A DNA stretch of 59,247 bases from Roseovarius sp. (lineage in GTDB: Bacteria; Pseudomonadota; Alphaproteobacteria; Rhodobacterales; Rhodobacteraceae): contig JAOSKR010000002.1 of the NCBI GenBank assembly GCA_027493545.1, forward strand, positions 1,006,518 to 1,065,764, read 5' to 3'. Below are positions 10,269-20,772 of the stretch, piece by piece (positions within the stretch are counted from its first letter, which is position 1; each line of letters starts with the position of its first letter). The position numbers were made by a program, and so were the translations under genes. The notes under the pieces are model-generated. The model searched no databases. It was not told the DNA's origin and saw nothing but the letters and a program-made list of their open reading frames with translations.

Positions 10269-13190
10269 GCATCCGCCCTCCGTCGCTGTCGTACTGCACC
10301 GGGTCCTGGACCTCGCATATGGCCTCGACCCCCTTGAGGTGGTCGACCATACGGACCCGCTGCCCCAACCGGGCGCGGCCGTTCCTGAGAAAGCCGAGGC
10401 CCAGGAAATGCCCCAGCGTGGGCGAGAACGCCGCCGAGGTGATGTAGCCCTCGTCGTTGTCGCTCACGGCCTCGGCGCCCTCGGCGAAGAGATGCGCGCC
10501 GGGCACCAGCATCCGGACCGTGCCGACGGGTTTCAATCCGACAAGCTGTTCGCGATCCTCGCCCATCAGCCCGGACCGCGCGGCGGCGGCCTTGCCGATG
10601 CAGTCCTTGCCCGCACTCACCATGCCCCCATGCCGATGTCGAAGGCGGTGGTGCGGCCGTGGATCTCGGCGTGGGTGATGAAGCCCTTCTCCAGCCGCAG
10701 CACGTTCAGCGCCTCCATCCCGTAGGGGCCGCCCCCCAGCGCCTCGGCGCGCGTCAGGAGTTCGTTGAAGAGCGCCTCGCCATAGCGCGCCGGCACGGCC
10801 AGCTCGTAGCCGCGCTCGCCCGAGAACGAGATGCGGAAAAGCCGCGCCGCCACTCCGCCGACGCTCACATCACCACAGGACATGAAGGGCCAGTCCGCGT
10901 CCCTGACCGGCGCATCGAGAAGCCCGTCGAGCAGTTCGCGCGATTTCGGCCCGGCCACCGCGAACTGCGCCCAGGTCTCGGTGACCGAGATCATTCGCAC
11001 GTCGAGGTCGGGACGCAGGCACTGGTGCGCGAATTCCAGATGGCGCATCACCTGCCCGGCGGCGGCGGTGGTGGTGGTCATCAGGTAATGACATTCGCCC
11101 AGCCGCGCGGTGGTGCCGTCATCCATGACGTGCCCGTCCTCGCGCAGCATCAGCCCGTAACGTACCCGCCCCGGCCGGAGCGTCGAAAAGGTGTTGGCAT
11201 AGACGAAATCCAGCAACCGCGCCGCGTCCGGTCCCTGGATGTCGATCTTGCCCAGCGTCGAGACGTCCGCCACCCCGACCGCGCCGCGCACCATCGCGAC
11301 CTCGCGGTCGCAGGACTGGCGCCAGTGGTATTCGTCCGGCTGCGGAAACCAGCTCGGGCGGTACCAGAGACCAGCCTCGATCATCGGCGCGCCGCGCGCG
11401 ACACTCGCCTCGTGCGAGGTGGTCAGGCGCTGCGGCGCAAAGCCCGTGCCGGCCGCGTCCGCGCCCATCGCGGCGATAGATACGGGAACGTATGGAGGAC
11501 GGTAGGTGGTGGTGCCGGTCTCGGCGATGGCACGCCCGGTGGCGTCGGCCAGCACCGCCAGCGCGCCGACATTCGAATTCTTGCCCTGATCGGGCGCCAT
11601 GCCCCGGGTGGTGTAGCGCTTCATGTGCTCGACCGAGCGGAAGTTCTCCTGCGCCGCAAGACGGACGTCCTTGACGGTGACGTCGTTCTGGAAGTCGAGC
11701 CAGGCCCGGCCCGGCCCCGGCACCGACCAGACGGGCGAGATGTCAAAGCGTCCGTCCTCGGCCCCGGGAATGTCGATCTCGGGCGCCGTCCGGCCCTGCT
11801 CCGCCAGCGCCTCTCTCGCCGCCGCGACACCGCCCGCGAGACAGCCCCGGGTCGAGAAATCGCCCCGCGCCGCGCCAGCCGCCACCAGACCCGGCACCGC
11901 GCCCCGGCACGGCACGAAGGCGGCGATGTCCTCGCGCCACTCGGGCCGGCCGTTCATGTGGCAGCTCAGATGCAGCGTCGGGTTCCAGCCGCCCGACACC
12001 GCCAGGCACTCGGCCTTGATCTTTTCGCGCCCCGCGCCGGTGATGACGCTCACCGCCTCGATCCCGCGCCGCCCGTGGGTGTCGCTGACCTGCGCGCCGG
12101 CATAGAACGGCACGTCTAGGGTACAGGTGGCGTCGTGGCGGGCGTCGATCAGCGCGCTCACATGCACGCCGGCGGCCAGCAGGTCGGCGGCGGTGCGGTG
12201 GGCATCCGAGCTGTTGCCGAAGACCGCGACGCTGCGCCCGGGGCTCACGCACCAGCGGTTGAGATAGGCGCGCACGGCGCCGGCCATCATCACCCCGGGA
12301 CGGTCGTTGTTGGCAAAGGCGATGGGGCGCTCCAGCGCCCCGGCGGCCAGTACCGCGCCCCGCGCCACGATCCGCCAGAAGCATTCGCGCGGCGCCCCGG
12401 GCCGCGCCGCCACCTCGGGCGCCAGCCGTTCGAGCGCGCCGTAGGTGCCGCCGTCGTAGGCGCCGGTGACCGTGGTGCGGGTCATCACCCGCACGTTGTC
12501 CATCGCCACGAGCTCGGCCGTCACCTCGGCCGCCCAGTCGCGCCCGATTACGCCGTCGACCTCGATCGTCTCGGCGTTGAGCCGCCCGCCGGGGCGCGTG
12601 TCCTCGTCGGCGAGGATCACATCGGCGCCCGCGCGCGCCGCCGTCAGCGCCGCCATCAGCCCGGCGGGTCCGGCCCCGATCACCAGCAGGTCGCAATGCG
12701 CCCAGGCCTTTTCGACGCGCAGATCGCTCGGCGCACCCGAGAGCGCGCCAAGCCCCGCCGCGCGCCGGATCACCGGCTCGTAGACCCGTTCCCAAAAGGC
12801 CCGGGGCCACATGAAGGTCTTGTAATAGAACCCCGCGCCGAGAAAGGGCGCCGCCAGGTCGTTGAGCGCGAGGACGTCGAATCCGAGGCTCGGCCAGCGG
12901 TTCTGGCTGCGCGCCGCGAGCCCTTCGGTGAGCTCCAGCGTCGTGGCGCGCAGATTGGGCTGCTGCAGACCGCCCCGCCCGACCGTCACCAGCGCGTTGG
13001 GCTCCTCGCTGCCCGCGGTCATCACCCCGCGCGGGCGATGGTACTTGAACGACCGCCCCATCATCCGCACGCCATTGGCCAGAAGCGCCGAGGCCGGGGT
13101 ATCGCCCACCAGCCCCTGATAGGCCCGCCCGTCGAAGGAAAATCCGATCCGGCGGCCGCGGTCGATCAGCCCCTCGCCCCCGATCCTCAT
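10261..13190 (-). CDS. soxA: sarcosine oxidase subunit alpha (frameshifted)
   Basis: The large subunit. It starts at 13190 (MRIGGEGLIDRGRRIGFSFD), overlapping soxD by 4 bases. In order: an N-terminal 2Fe-2S-like/ubiquitin-fold part; a FAD/NAD-binding region with LLVIGAGPAGLMAALTAARA; a second Rossmann segment (RSVAVFGNSSDAHRTAADLL); and a C-terminal GcvT-like aminomethyltransferase domain that binds folate (GVADVSTLGKIDIQGPDAAR). The frame breaks in a run of five C at 10624-10628. One more base restores FDIGMGGMVSAGKDCIGK and the remaining 115 residues. The repaired length of about 975 residues is as expected. The quoted motif DDGTTARLGECHYLMTT is also typical of the family. Confidence 0.94.
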
Positions 13191-13456
13191 CGCGCCGCTC
13201 CCCTGGCGGCGGCAAGCGCCACCTCCAGCACCTCGTGGGTGGCGGTGTCGCGGGTCAGAACCAGCCACGCCGCGCAGCCCTGTTCGTGATACCACAGATC
13301 GCGGGTCACCCCGCAGGGGTTATCGCGCAGATGCAGGTAGCCGTGCCACGCCTCGGGCGGTGCGCCGGCGGCGGGGCGATCGAGCGCCACCGCGTCGCCC
13401 AGATAGTAGAACTCGCGCCGGTCGCGTTCACCGCAATTGGGACAGGCGATCCTCAT
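13187..13456 (-). CDS. soxD: sarcosine oxidase subunit delta
   Basis: 89 residues, the zinc-binding small subunit. The N-terminal MRIACPNCGERDRREFYYLGDA carries the CxxC pair, and the rest has the usual WHGYLHLRDNPCG and DLWYHEQGCAAWLVLTRDT blocks with the other zinc ligands. It sits between soxB and soxA; its stop overlaps the soxA start, indicating coupled translation. Confidence 0.95.
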   Translation of the reverse strand: MRIACPNCGERDRREFYYLGDAVALDRPAAGAPPEAWHGYLHLRDNPCGVTRDLWYHEQGCAAWLVLTRDTATHEVLEVALAAARGAAR

Positions 13457-13530
13457 CTCATCCCCCTTGCCCCGCCCCGGGCTTCATCTTGCCAGAAATA
13501 CTCAATTTCCCATGCTTTCCACCCGGCGCC

Positions 13531-14784
13531 TCAGTGCAGGTTGTGCTGCGCGCCGGTGCCCTCCTCGTCCATCAGCCCGCGCCCGGTCTCGAACCGGTCG
13601 AGCCGGAAACGCGCCGCCGAAGCGTGCGGCTCGCCCGTCGCCACCAGATGCGCCGTCGACCAGCCCGAGCCCGGCACCGCCTTGAAGCCGCCATAGCACC
13701 AGCCGCAGTTGAGAAAGAGCCCGTCGATATGGGTGCGGTCGATGACCGGCGAGCCGTCGGGCGACATGTCCATGATCCCGCCCCAGCTGCGCAGCACCCG
13801 CGCGTTGCCGATCATCGGCATCAGCGCCATGCCGGCCTCCATCACGTGCTCGACCATCGGCAGATTGCCGCGCGCGGCGTAGGAGGCGTAGAAATCCAGA
13901 TCGCCGCCAAAGACCAGCCCGCCCTTGTCGGACTGGCTGATGTAGAAATGCCCCATGCCGAAGCTGACGACATGGTGAACGCAGGGCTTGAGCCCCTCGG
14001 TGACGAAGGCCTGCAGCACGTGGCTCTCGATCGGCAGGCGCATCCCCGCCATCGCCGCCACCTGGCTCGAACGTCCGGCGACCACGATCGCCACCTTCCT
14101 GGCGCGGATCGCGCCGCGGGTGGTCTGAACGCCGGTGACGGCGCCGCGGGCGATGTCGATGCCGGTGACCTCGCAGTTCTGGATGATGTCGACGCCCAAG
14201 TCGGAGGCGGCGCGGGCATAGCCCCAGGCCACCGCATCGTGCCGGGCGGTGCCGCCGCGCGGATGGTAGAGCCCGCCGTAGACCGGAAAGCGGGGATTGT
14301 CGAAATCGAGATAGGGCAGATGCCGGCGCACACCGGCGCGGTCCAGAAGGATGGCGTCATCGCCCCGGTTGCGCATCGCGTTGCCGCGCCGGACAAAGGC
14401 GTCGCGCTGGCCGTCGGAATGAAACAGGTTGATCAGTCCGCGCTGCGAATGCATCACGTTGTAGTTCAGTTCGGCCTCCAGCCCCTCCCAGAGCTTCAGC
14501 GAATGGCTGTAGAATTCCGAGTTGCCGGGCAGGAAATAGTTGGCGCGCACGATGGTGGTGTTGCGCCCGACATTGCCGCCGCCGAGATACCCCTTTTCCA
14601 GCACCGCGACATTGGTCAGCCCGTGGTTCCTGGCCAGGTAATAGGCCGTGGCCAGCCCGTGCCCGCCGCCGCCGATGACGACGACGTCATACTCCGCGCG
14701 GGGTGTGGCGTCGCGCCACTGTGCCTGCCAGCCGCGGTTGCCGGTCAGCCCCTCGCGCAGAACCCGCAGGCCCGAAAAGCGCAT
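13531..14784 (-). CDS. soxB: sarcosine oxidase subunit beta
   Basis: 417-residue flavoprotein subunit and first gene of the operon. The dinucleotide-binding motif VVIGGGGHGLATAYYLA lies at about residue 35. A His-His pair in PCVHHVVSFGMGHFYISQSD lies where this family attaches FMN covalently, and GGIMDMSPDGSPVIDRT with LNCGWCYGGFKAVPGSGW is the usual C-terminal FAD region. It carries out sarcosine oxidation at the non-covalent FAD. Full length, no frameshift. The upstream 117 bases show no obvious operator. Confidence 0.96.
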   Translation of the reverse strand: MRFSGLRVLREGLTGNRGWQAQWRDATPRAEYDVVVIGGGGHGLATAYYLARNHGLTNVAVLEKGYLGGGNVGRNTTIVRANYFLPGNSEFYSHSLKLWEGLEAELNYNVMHSQRGLINLFHSDGQRDAFVRRGNAMRNRGDDAILLDRAGVRRHLPYLDFDNPRFPVYGGLYHPRGGTARHDAVAWGYARAASDLGVDIIQNCEVTGIDIARGAVTGVQTTRGAIRARKVAIVVAGRSSQVAAMAGMRLPIESHVLQAFVTEGLKPCVHHVVSFGMGHFYISQSDKGGLVFGGDLDFYASYAARGNLPMVEHVMEAGMALMPMIGNARVLRSWGGIMDMSPDGSPVIDRTHIDGLFLNCGWCYGGFKAVPGSGWSTAHLVATGEPHASAARFRLDRFETGRGLMDEEGTGAQHNLH

Positions 14785-14901
14785 CTTCCTTCCCCCAGAG
14801 CCCTTTCCCCGGACACCGGCGCCGTGTGCCCGTCTTTCACCTTACACGTGGAACAGCCGCGCGCCACGCCCGCCACGGCGGTTTGAACACATTTCTCCGG
14901 C

Positions 14902-16334
14902 TCAGAGACCCAGCGCGCGATAGCTCGCCGCGACCTTGCCGATCGAGACCAGATAGGCGGCGGTGCGCAGATCCTCGACGTCGCCGCGCTCGTGCCAGAC
15001 CTCGCTGATCTGCTGGTAGGCGTTGCGCATGGTGTCGTCGAGCCCCGAGCGCACCAGTTCCAGTTCGCCCGCCCCGCGCAGATACTTGCGCTTGAAGTCG
15101 GGCGTCATCACCCAGGCATCGCCCAGATGCCGGTCGAGACGTTCGAGCTCGCTCACGATCAGCTGGTGGCGCATCTCCTCCTGCCGCCGGCCCATGCGGC
15201 CGAAGCGGATATGGCTGAGGTTCTTGACCCATTCGAAATACGACACCGTGACCCCGCCGGCGTTGGCGAACATGTCGGGGATGATTACCGTGCCCTTCTG
15301 GCGCAGGATTTCGTCGGCGCCGGCCGTGGTCGGGCCGTTCGCGGCTTCGAGGATCAGCGGCGCCTTGATGCGCGCGGCGTTCTCGAGGTGGATCACCCCC
15401 TCCATCGCGGCGGGGATCAGGACGTCGCACTCTTCCTCGAGGTATTTCGAGCCGTCGCGCACGTATTTGCCCGACGGATAGCCATCGACGCCGCCATGCT
15501 TGACGATCCAGTTGCGCACGTCCTCGACGTCGAGACCGTTTTCATCGTAGAGCCCGCCATCGTGTTCGATGATGGCGGTGATGCGGCAGCCGTCCTCCTC
15601 CGACAGAAACTTGGCGGCGTGATAGCCGACGTTGCCGAGCCCCTGCACGATCACCCGCTTGCCCTCGAGCCCGCCCGAGAGCCCGGCCTTCTTGACGTCC
15701 TCGGGGTGGCGGAAGAATTCCTGCAAGGCGTATTCCACGCCGCGCCCGGTCGCCTCGGTCCGGCCCTGGATGCCGCCCGCATTGACGGGCTTGCCGGTGA
15801 CGCAGGCGCGCGCGTTGATGTCGGTGGTGTTCATCCGCCGGTACTGATCGGCGATCCAGGCCATCTCGCGCTCGCTCGTGCCCATGTCGGGCGCGGGGAC
15901 GTTCTGCGACGGGCTGATCAGGTCGCGCTTGACCAGCTCGTAGGTAAAGCGGCGGGTGATCATCTCGAGTTCGTGTTCGTTCCACTCGTGCGGGTCGATC
16001 CTGAGCCCGCCCTTGGCGCCGCCGAAGGGCGCATCGACCAGCGCGCACTTGTAGGTCATCAGCGCCGCCAGCGCCTCGACCTCGTCCTGGTTGACCCCCA
16101 TCGCGTAGCGGATGCCGCCCTTGACCGGCTCCATGTGCTCGGAATGGACGCTGCGATAGCCGGTGAAGGTGTGGATCTGACCGCGCAGGCGCACACCAAA
16201 GCGCACCGTGTAGGTCGAGTTGCAGACACGGATCTTTTCCTCCAGCCCCGGCGACAGGTCCATCAGCGCCACGGCGCGGTTGAACATCAGATCGACGCTT
16301 TCGCGAAACGTCGGCTCCTTCCGGGGGTCACCAT
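14902..16334 (-). CDS. Glu/Leu/Phe/Val dehydrogenase (GDH paralogue 1)
   Basis: A hexameric-type amino acid dehydrogenase, probably NAD(P)-glutamate dehydrogenase: 2-oxoglutarate plus ammonia to and from glutamate. EPVKGGIRYAMGVNQDEVEA and KCALVDAPFGGAKGGLRIDP contain the substrate and catalytic lysines; VIVQGLGNVGYHAAKFL is the nucleotide-binding motif. An open frame from 16287 (MFNRAVALMDLSPG) is intact. The usual N-terminus (KEPTFRESVDL) is encoded just upstream in the same frame. A single missing base in GGGGG at 16323-16327 would connect it to an ATG at 16334 with a GGGAGAAATTCAAC ribosome site, so I extend the gene. A second, unrelated GDH lies at 29559-30909. Confidence 0.88.
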
Positions 16335-16650
16335 GTTGAATTTCTCCCTGCTGCGCGCACGATCGGTTCGGGCTCGCGTCGCTTTGTCGCTGTCCTGTAT
16401 CCGGGCATCGTTATCAGGTGAGGCTCGTTTGTCCAGCCGAGGATTCGCGCACCAACCGATTTCGGGGATTGGTACGGGCGCGGAAACAATCCCCCCACAG
16501 AGCCGTGATCATTTCGGATAAGGCCCTGAAAGGGCGTCGAAAATCCGGAAATTGCCATAATTTTGCCCATGTTTTGGGGCAATGCTGGCCTGTTGAAGCC
16601 CGCGACGGCCTCCGGCCTGATTTGCGGCACCAGTAGCGAGGTCTTGGGAG
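16335..16650. other. intergenic region between divergent gdh paralogue and Tad genes
   Basis: A 316-base gap with divergent genes on both sides, so it must hold two promoters. The right half is AT-richer than the surroundings (ATTGCCATAATTTTGCCC). It has an inverted arm pair TTGCCC...GGGCAA around 16562-16580. No convincing operator, RNA gene or repeat is seen. Confidence 0.4.
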
Positions 16651-18417
16651 ATGGAAAAGGGATATGCGGGGCAGTTGCAACTGAATTCGGTCGCCGCGAA
16701 CGCCTCTTGCGCTGCGCGCCGCGGCGCCGCGGCTGGCGCGCGGCTCCGCCGCTTCTTGCGCGACGACGAGGGCGCGGGCACCCTGCTGACGCTTTACGTC
16801 TTCATGTTCATGCTGGTGATGGCCGGTCTGGGCATCGACACCATGCGCCAGGAGATGGAGCGCGCCCGCCTGCAGGCTACGCTCGATGCCGCCGTGCTGG
16901 CCGGCGCCGGCGCCCCGATGGGCACCGACGCGCCAGCGATCAAGGCCATCGTCGAGGACTATTTCGACAAGACCGGGATGGCGCAGTACCTGCACGAGAT
17001 CAACACCGACGGCGAGGGCGCCGACATCGTGACCTCGCTCAACGCCACGCGCGTCTATGCCGAGGCCAGCATGGACATCAAGACCTACCTGATGAAGATG
17101 TCGGGCGTCGACACGCTGGGCGCCTTCGGCGCGGCGGCGGCCGAGGTGCGCACGCCCAAGCTGGAAGTGTCGATGGTGCTCGACGTCTCGGGCTCGATGC
17201 GGGGCACCAAACTGGCCAACCTGCAGAGCGCCGCCAAGAATTTCGTCACCACGATCCTCAACGGATCGGACCCCGGCAACACCGTGATCTCGGTCATCCC
17301 GTTCGCCTGGACCGTCACCCCGGGCGAGAACATATATACCGCGCTGAACGTGAACGAGACCCACGACTATTCCACCTGCCTGCGGTTCTCTGCCAGCGAT
17401 TACAACGTTACGGGCATCGACCCGAATACCCCCTACGACCAGCAGATCTTTACCGCGCTTTACGGCAATTTCGACGATCTCGACAAGGCCTGGCGGTCCT
17501 GCTACCCGGAAACCCGCGCGCAGATCCTGCCGTTTTCCATGAGTGAAAGCGCCCTGCACGCGCATATCGACGCACTGGACGCCGACGGCAACACCTCGGC
17601 CCATATCGGGATGAAATGGGGCGCGGCGATGCTCGACCCCGATTTCAAGGACGTGTTCGACACGCTCAAGACCGGCGGCGTGGTCGATGCCTCGCTGAGC
17701 GAGCTGCCGGCCGCCTACAATGAACCCGAATCCCTCAAGATCATCGTGCTGATGGCTGACGGCCAGAACACGACGTCGTACTACTTCGACGACAACAGCC
17801 CGTATCGTGGCCCCAATTCCGACCTCTACCTGATGAAATACCAGCAGATGGAGTTCAAATACGCCTACAGGAAACGCCGCAAGGGCGGGCTGCAGTACTC
17901 CTACGACGAAGGCAAGTGCTCCAACAGCAACTGGACCTGCATCTACGAGGCCACCGGCGCCGAGGTGTCCGCCTATTTCCTGCGCAACGGCAACCAGTAC
18001 TACAACGTCGAGGAGCGGACATGGATCGACGACAGCCGTTACGACGCGATCAAGGCCTCGACCGGCTTCATCAGCGAGACCCAGCTGAGCTGGGAACAGG
18101 CCTGGGGGCTGATGTCGCCGCGTTATTACAGCCAGGTGACCGGCAACTGGGACGCCTGGAACGACTATAGCGGATCGCAATACGAGAACGGCTCGACCAA
18201 GGACCAGCGCATGCAGGCGATCTGTGCGGCCACCAAGGCCAGGGATGTCATCGTCTACACCATCGGCTATGCGATTTCCTCGGGCGGCAATGCCGAGACC
18301 CAGCTGCGCAACTGCGCGTCTTCCGCCAACCATTACTATCCCACCAACGGCAGCAACATCTCCGCCGCGTTCAACTCGATCGCCTCGAACGTGCAGAGCC
18401 TGAGGCTTACGCAATGA
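16651..18417 (+). CDS. TadG-like pilus assembly protein with vWA domain
   Basis: 588 residues. A short basic N-terminus is followed by a single hydrophobic helix (LLTLYVFMFMLVMAGLGIDT, about residue 47) preceded by DDEGAGT, the TadE/TadG-type pseudopilin-like signal. This is followed by MERARLQATLDAAVLAGA, typical of Flp pilus TadG proteins. A von Willebrand A domain starts near residue 170 with the metal-binding motif DVSGSMRG and continues to KIIVLMADGQNT. It is an envelope-anchored protein of Tad/Flp pili or a related surface complex. It overlaps the next gene by four bases (ATGA). No Tad ATPase or prepilin is in the window. Confidence 0.85.
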   Translation: MEKGYAGQLQLNSVAANASCAARRGAAAGARLRRFLRDDEGAGTLLTLYVFMFMLVMAGLGIDTMRQEMERARLQATLDAAVLAGAGAPMGTDAPAIKAIVEDYFDKTGMAQYLHEINTDGEGADIVTSLNATRVYAEASMDIKTYLMKMSGVDTLGAFGAAAAEVRTPKLEVSMVLDVSGSMRGTKLANLQSAAKNFVTTILNGSDPGNTVISVIPFAWTVTPGENIYTALNVNETHDYSTCLRFSASDYNVTGIDPNTPYDQQIFTALYGNFDDLDKAWRSCYPETRAQILPFSMSESALHAHIDALDADGNTSAHIGMKWGAAMLDPDFKDVFDTLKTGGVVDASLSELPAAYNEPESLKIIVLMADGQNTTSYYFDDNSPYRGPNSDLYLMKYQQMEFKYAYRKRRKGGLQYSYDEGKCSNSNWTCIYEATGAEVSAYFLRNGNQYYNVEERTWIDDSRYDAIKASTGFISETQLSWEQAWGLMSPRYYSQVTGNWDAWNDYSGSQYENGSTKDQRMQAICAATKARDVIVYTIGYAISSGGNAETQLRNCASSANHYYPTNGSNISAAFNSIASNVQSLRLTQ

Positions 18418-18950
18418 CACGGCCCGGCATGAACCGGCTCCGCCGCTTTCTTGCCGACGAGGGCGGCAACGCAACGGTCGAGTTCGTTCTCGTCTTTCCG
18501 GTCTTTCTGGCGCTGATGATCATGTCGATCGAGCTGGGTTTCGTCACGCTGCGCCATACCCTGCTCGAACGCGGGCTCGACATGGCGGTGCGCGAGATCA
18601 GGCTCGGCACCGGCACCGCGCCCGAGCACGACCAGATCAAGAGGATCATCTGCGACAACGCGTTGATGGTGCGCGACTGCGAGCAGAACCTGCGCCTCGA
18701 GATGCGGCCGGCCGATCTGCGCGCCTTCAGTTCGCTCGACACCACGCCCGACTGCACCGACGCCTCCGAGCCCAGCAAGCCGGTGCGCGCCTTCACCCCC
18801 GGCCAGCAGAACCGATTGATGCTGCTCAGGGCCTGCCTGCGTTTCGACCCGCTGTTCCCCGACCGGCTTCTCGGCAGCGCGCTCCAGACCGACGCCACCG
18901 GCCAGGGAGCCATCGTTTCGATGACCGCCTTTGTTCAGGAGCCGATCTGA
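18414..18950 (+). CDS. TadE-like pilus assembly protein
   Basis: 178 residues. LADEGGNATVEFVLVFPVFLALMIMSIELG (split as LADEGGNATVEFVLVF and PVFLALMIM) is the TadE pseudopilin-like helix, with the conserved Glu five residues into it. The mature part includes four cysteines (for instance IICDNALMVRDCEQ) that could pair in the periplasm. It overlaps the vWA gene upstream and is followed after one base by a second TadE-like gene, so the three form an operon. Confidence 0.82.
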   Translation: MTRPGMNRLRRFLADEGGNATVEFVLVFPVFLALMIMSIELGFVTLRHTLLERGLDMAVREIRLGTGTAPEHDQIKRIICDNALMVRDCEQNLRLEMRPADLRAFSSLDTTPDCTDASEPSKPVRAFTPGQQNRLMLLRACLRFDPLFPDRLLGSALQTDATGQGAIVSMTAFVQEPI

Positions 18951-18951
18951 G

Positions 18952-19522
18952 ATGTTCTGGCATGATCTGAAACTCCACCTGCAGGAATTCCGCGACGACG
19001 AGCGCGGCTCGTTCATAGTCGAAGCCGTGATCGCGCTGCCGATCCTGTTCTGGGGGCTGGCGGCAACCTTCGAGTTCTTCGAAGTGCACCGCTTCAAGAG
19101 CGTGCGCGAAAAGGCGACCTACACCATCGCCGACATGCTCTCTCGCGAGCAGGACGTGGTGACCGAGGTCTACATGGACAACGCCAAGGCGCTGCTCGAC
19201 GTCATCGCCAGCGACGACGGCGTCAACCAGCTGCGGGTCAGCGTCGTGCGTTTCCTCGCCAATGACCGGGGAATACCATGTTGTGTGGTCCAGGGTGCGC
19301 GGCACCGGACCGCTGGACGCGCTCAACGATGCCGACGTCGCCGCCGATCACGACCGGCTGCCGATCATGGCCGACGGCGAGGAAGTGATCCTGGTGGAAA
19401 CGGTGTCGCGATACGATTCGCTCTTCGAGATGGTGTACAAGGACGCATTCAATATCGAGACCCGCGTCTTTACCAGCATCCGTTTCGCACCGCAGCTCTG
19501 TTTCGACGCCTGCAACTCCTGA
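18952..19522 (+). CDS. second TadE-like envelope protein (frameshifted)
   Basis: About 190 residues after repair. The N-terminal DDERGSFIVEAVIALPILFW helix has the TadE-type signal. The first frame runs to RVSVVRFLAND near 19262. The next frame (GEYHVVWSRVRGTGPLDALN to IRFAPQLCFDACNS) continues the same protein, so one extra base, or two missing, lies at 19262-19275. It starts one base after the preceding gene with a GAGCCGATCTGAG stretch. The three Tad-type proteins in a row suggest a minor-pilin operon acting in the envelope. Confidence 0.72.
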
Positions 19523-19552
19523 GCCGCCCGCGCCCCCTGACCCGGCCCGGGA

Positions 19553-20036
19553 TCAGGGCCGCGTGTCGTCCAGCCGCATGGCGATGATGTCGGCCATGAC
19601 CCTCGCCTGCGCGCCCGGCGTCACGCCACCGATGCCCACCCACCGGCCCCAGCGCCACCACAGCCCCGGCCGCCACTGCGCCCGCGCCGGCGAGCCGAGC
19701 CGCACGACCAGCCCGTTCGACGGCTTGAACGCAAAGGTGCCGCGCCCGACCCCGATGATCTGCTCCCAAGGCGCGATCACCTCGCCGTTGCTGCCGCGCA
19801 ACCCGGCATCCGTCAGCTCGACCGCCAGCGCCGTTGCCCGGCGCATGCGCTCGCCCGTCCAGAACGCCCCGAGCCCCAGCCCGACCAGAGATCGCCTGAA
19901 AGCCCATCGTCTCCGGCGGGCGCATCAGCGCCAGCCACAGCAGAAGCGCACCCATGAACCACAGCACCGCCAGCCCCACCAGGCGCCGCACCGGCGATGC
20001 CCGGACCGACGCCAGCACCTCGTTCCCGTCCGTCAT
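19553..20036 (-). CDS. conserved membrane-associated hypothetical protein (frameshifted)
   Basis: About 160 residues. It starts MTDGNEVLASVRASPVRRLV and has one or two membrane segments (GLAVLWFMGALLLWLALM, and a second after the break, LVGLGLGAFWTG). The C-terminal soluble half (RATALAVELTDAGLRGSNGE, PWEQIIGVGRGTFAFKP, MADIIAMRLDDTRP) resembles small PH-like membrane-bound domains in which an effective surface strand follows two helices. This is inference. The two halves are in different frames, with an indel near 19890. Function is not recognised. Confidence 0.6.
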
Positions 20037-20082
20037 GGCAGCCTCCTTGCGCCTGCGCGCGCCCCGTGCCCGGCCCCGCCCC

Positions 20083-20670
20083 TCAGGCAGCGACCGACTT
20101 GCGCACCATCTCCCAGTAGAGTTCCTGCACCTGCGGCAGCGACAGCCGCCCGCCGCGGCGAAACCCAGTGTTGATCCCGGTCAGCATGGCAATCAGCGCC
20201 ATCGCCGCGATGCGCGGATCGGCGACGGCAAAGGCGCCTTGCTCGACCCCGTGGCGCAGGATGTCCTCGAGCCGTTGCTCATAGGCGCGGCGCAGCGCCT
20301 CGATGCGGGCGAAATTGCCGGCCTCGAGGCTGCGCAGCTCCATGTAGGCGATGAACACCTCGTCGGGCCGCTCGGCGTGAAAGCGGATGTGGAATCGGGT
20401 GAATGCCTCCAGCGCCGGAAACGGCATCGCGCCGCCGGGCAGCGCGTCATGGGCGGCAAGCAGCTCATCGAGATGGGTTTTCATCAGATCAAACAGCAGC
20501 GTCTGCTTGTCGGGCGTGTAGTTATAGAGCGCGCCCGCCTGCACCCCCACCTCGGCCGCGATTTGACGCATGGAAACAGCGGCATAGCCGTGCCGGGCAA
20601 AGAGCCGCAGCGCCGCCTGCCGGACCTTCGGCCCGGTGATGTCGGAATGGGAACCTTGCGTTCTGGCCAT
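20083..20670 (-). CDS. TetR/AcrR family transcriptional regulator
   Basis: 195 residues. The N-terminal DNA-binding domain is VRQAALRLFARHGYAAVSMR with the recognition-helix part QIAAEVGVQAGALYNYTPDK; the C-terminal part is a helical ligand/dimerisation domain. A candidate operator TGAACGCTTGTTCA lies 15 bases upstream of its start, between it and the divergent lipoprotein gene, so autoregulation and control of the neighbour are likely. The ligand is unknown. Confidence 0.9.
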   Translation of the reverse strand: MARTQGSHSDITGPKVRQAALRLFARHGYAAVSMRQIAAEVGVQAGALYNYTPDKQTLLFDLMKTHLDELLAAHDALPGGAMPFPALEAFTRFHIRFHAERPDEVFIAYMELRSLEAGNFARIEALRRAYEQRLEDILRHGVEQGAFAVADPRIAAMALIAMLTGINTGFRRGGRLSLPQVQELYWEMVRKSVAA

Positions 20671-20684
20671 CGGACCAGCATAAT

Positions 20685-20698
20685 TGAACGCTTGTTCA
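20685..20698. promoter_or_regulatory. candidate TetR operator
   Basis: TGAAC-GCTT-GTTCA is a perfect 5-base inverted repeat in an AT-richer stretch between the divergent TetR and lipoprotein genes. Position and symmetry fit a TetR dimer site; binding is inferred. Confidence 0.5.
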
Positions 20699-20772
20699 TA
20701 TCAATGCCCGACTTGCCTCGCCCCCCATGTAAGTGGCAAGACAGAGACAGTGGCAGACGAAAGATCCCGCCG

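Noticed and set aside
10261..10623. Separate small gene between soxA and soxG
   Set aside because: It is the SoxA C-terminus; a single missing base in a C run at 10624-10628 splits it off.
16414..18474. Long open frame on the minus strand opposite the vWA gene
   Set aside because: It is created by the GC-rich third positions of the real gene, has no family features, and would conflict with a clear vWA/TadG protein.
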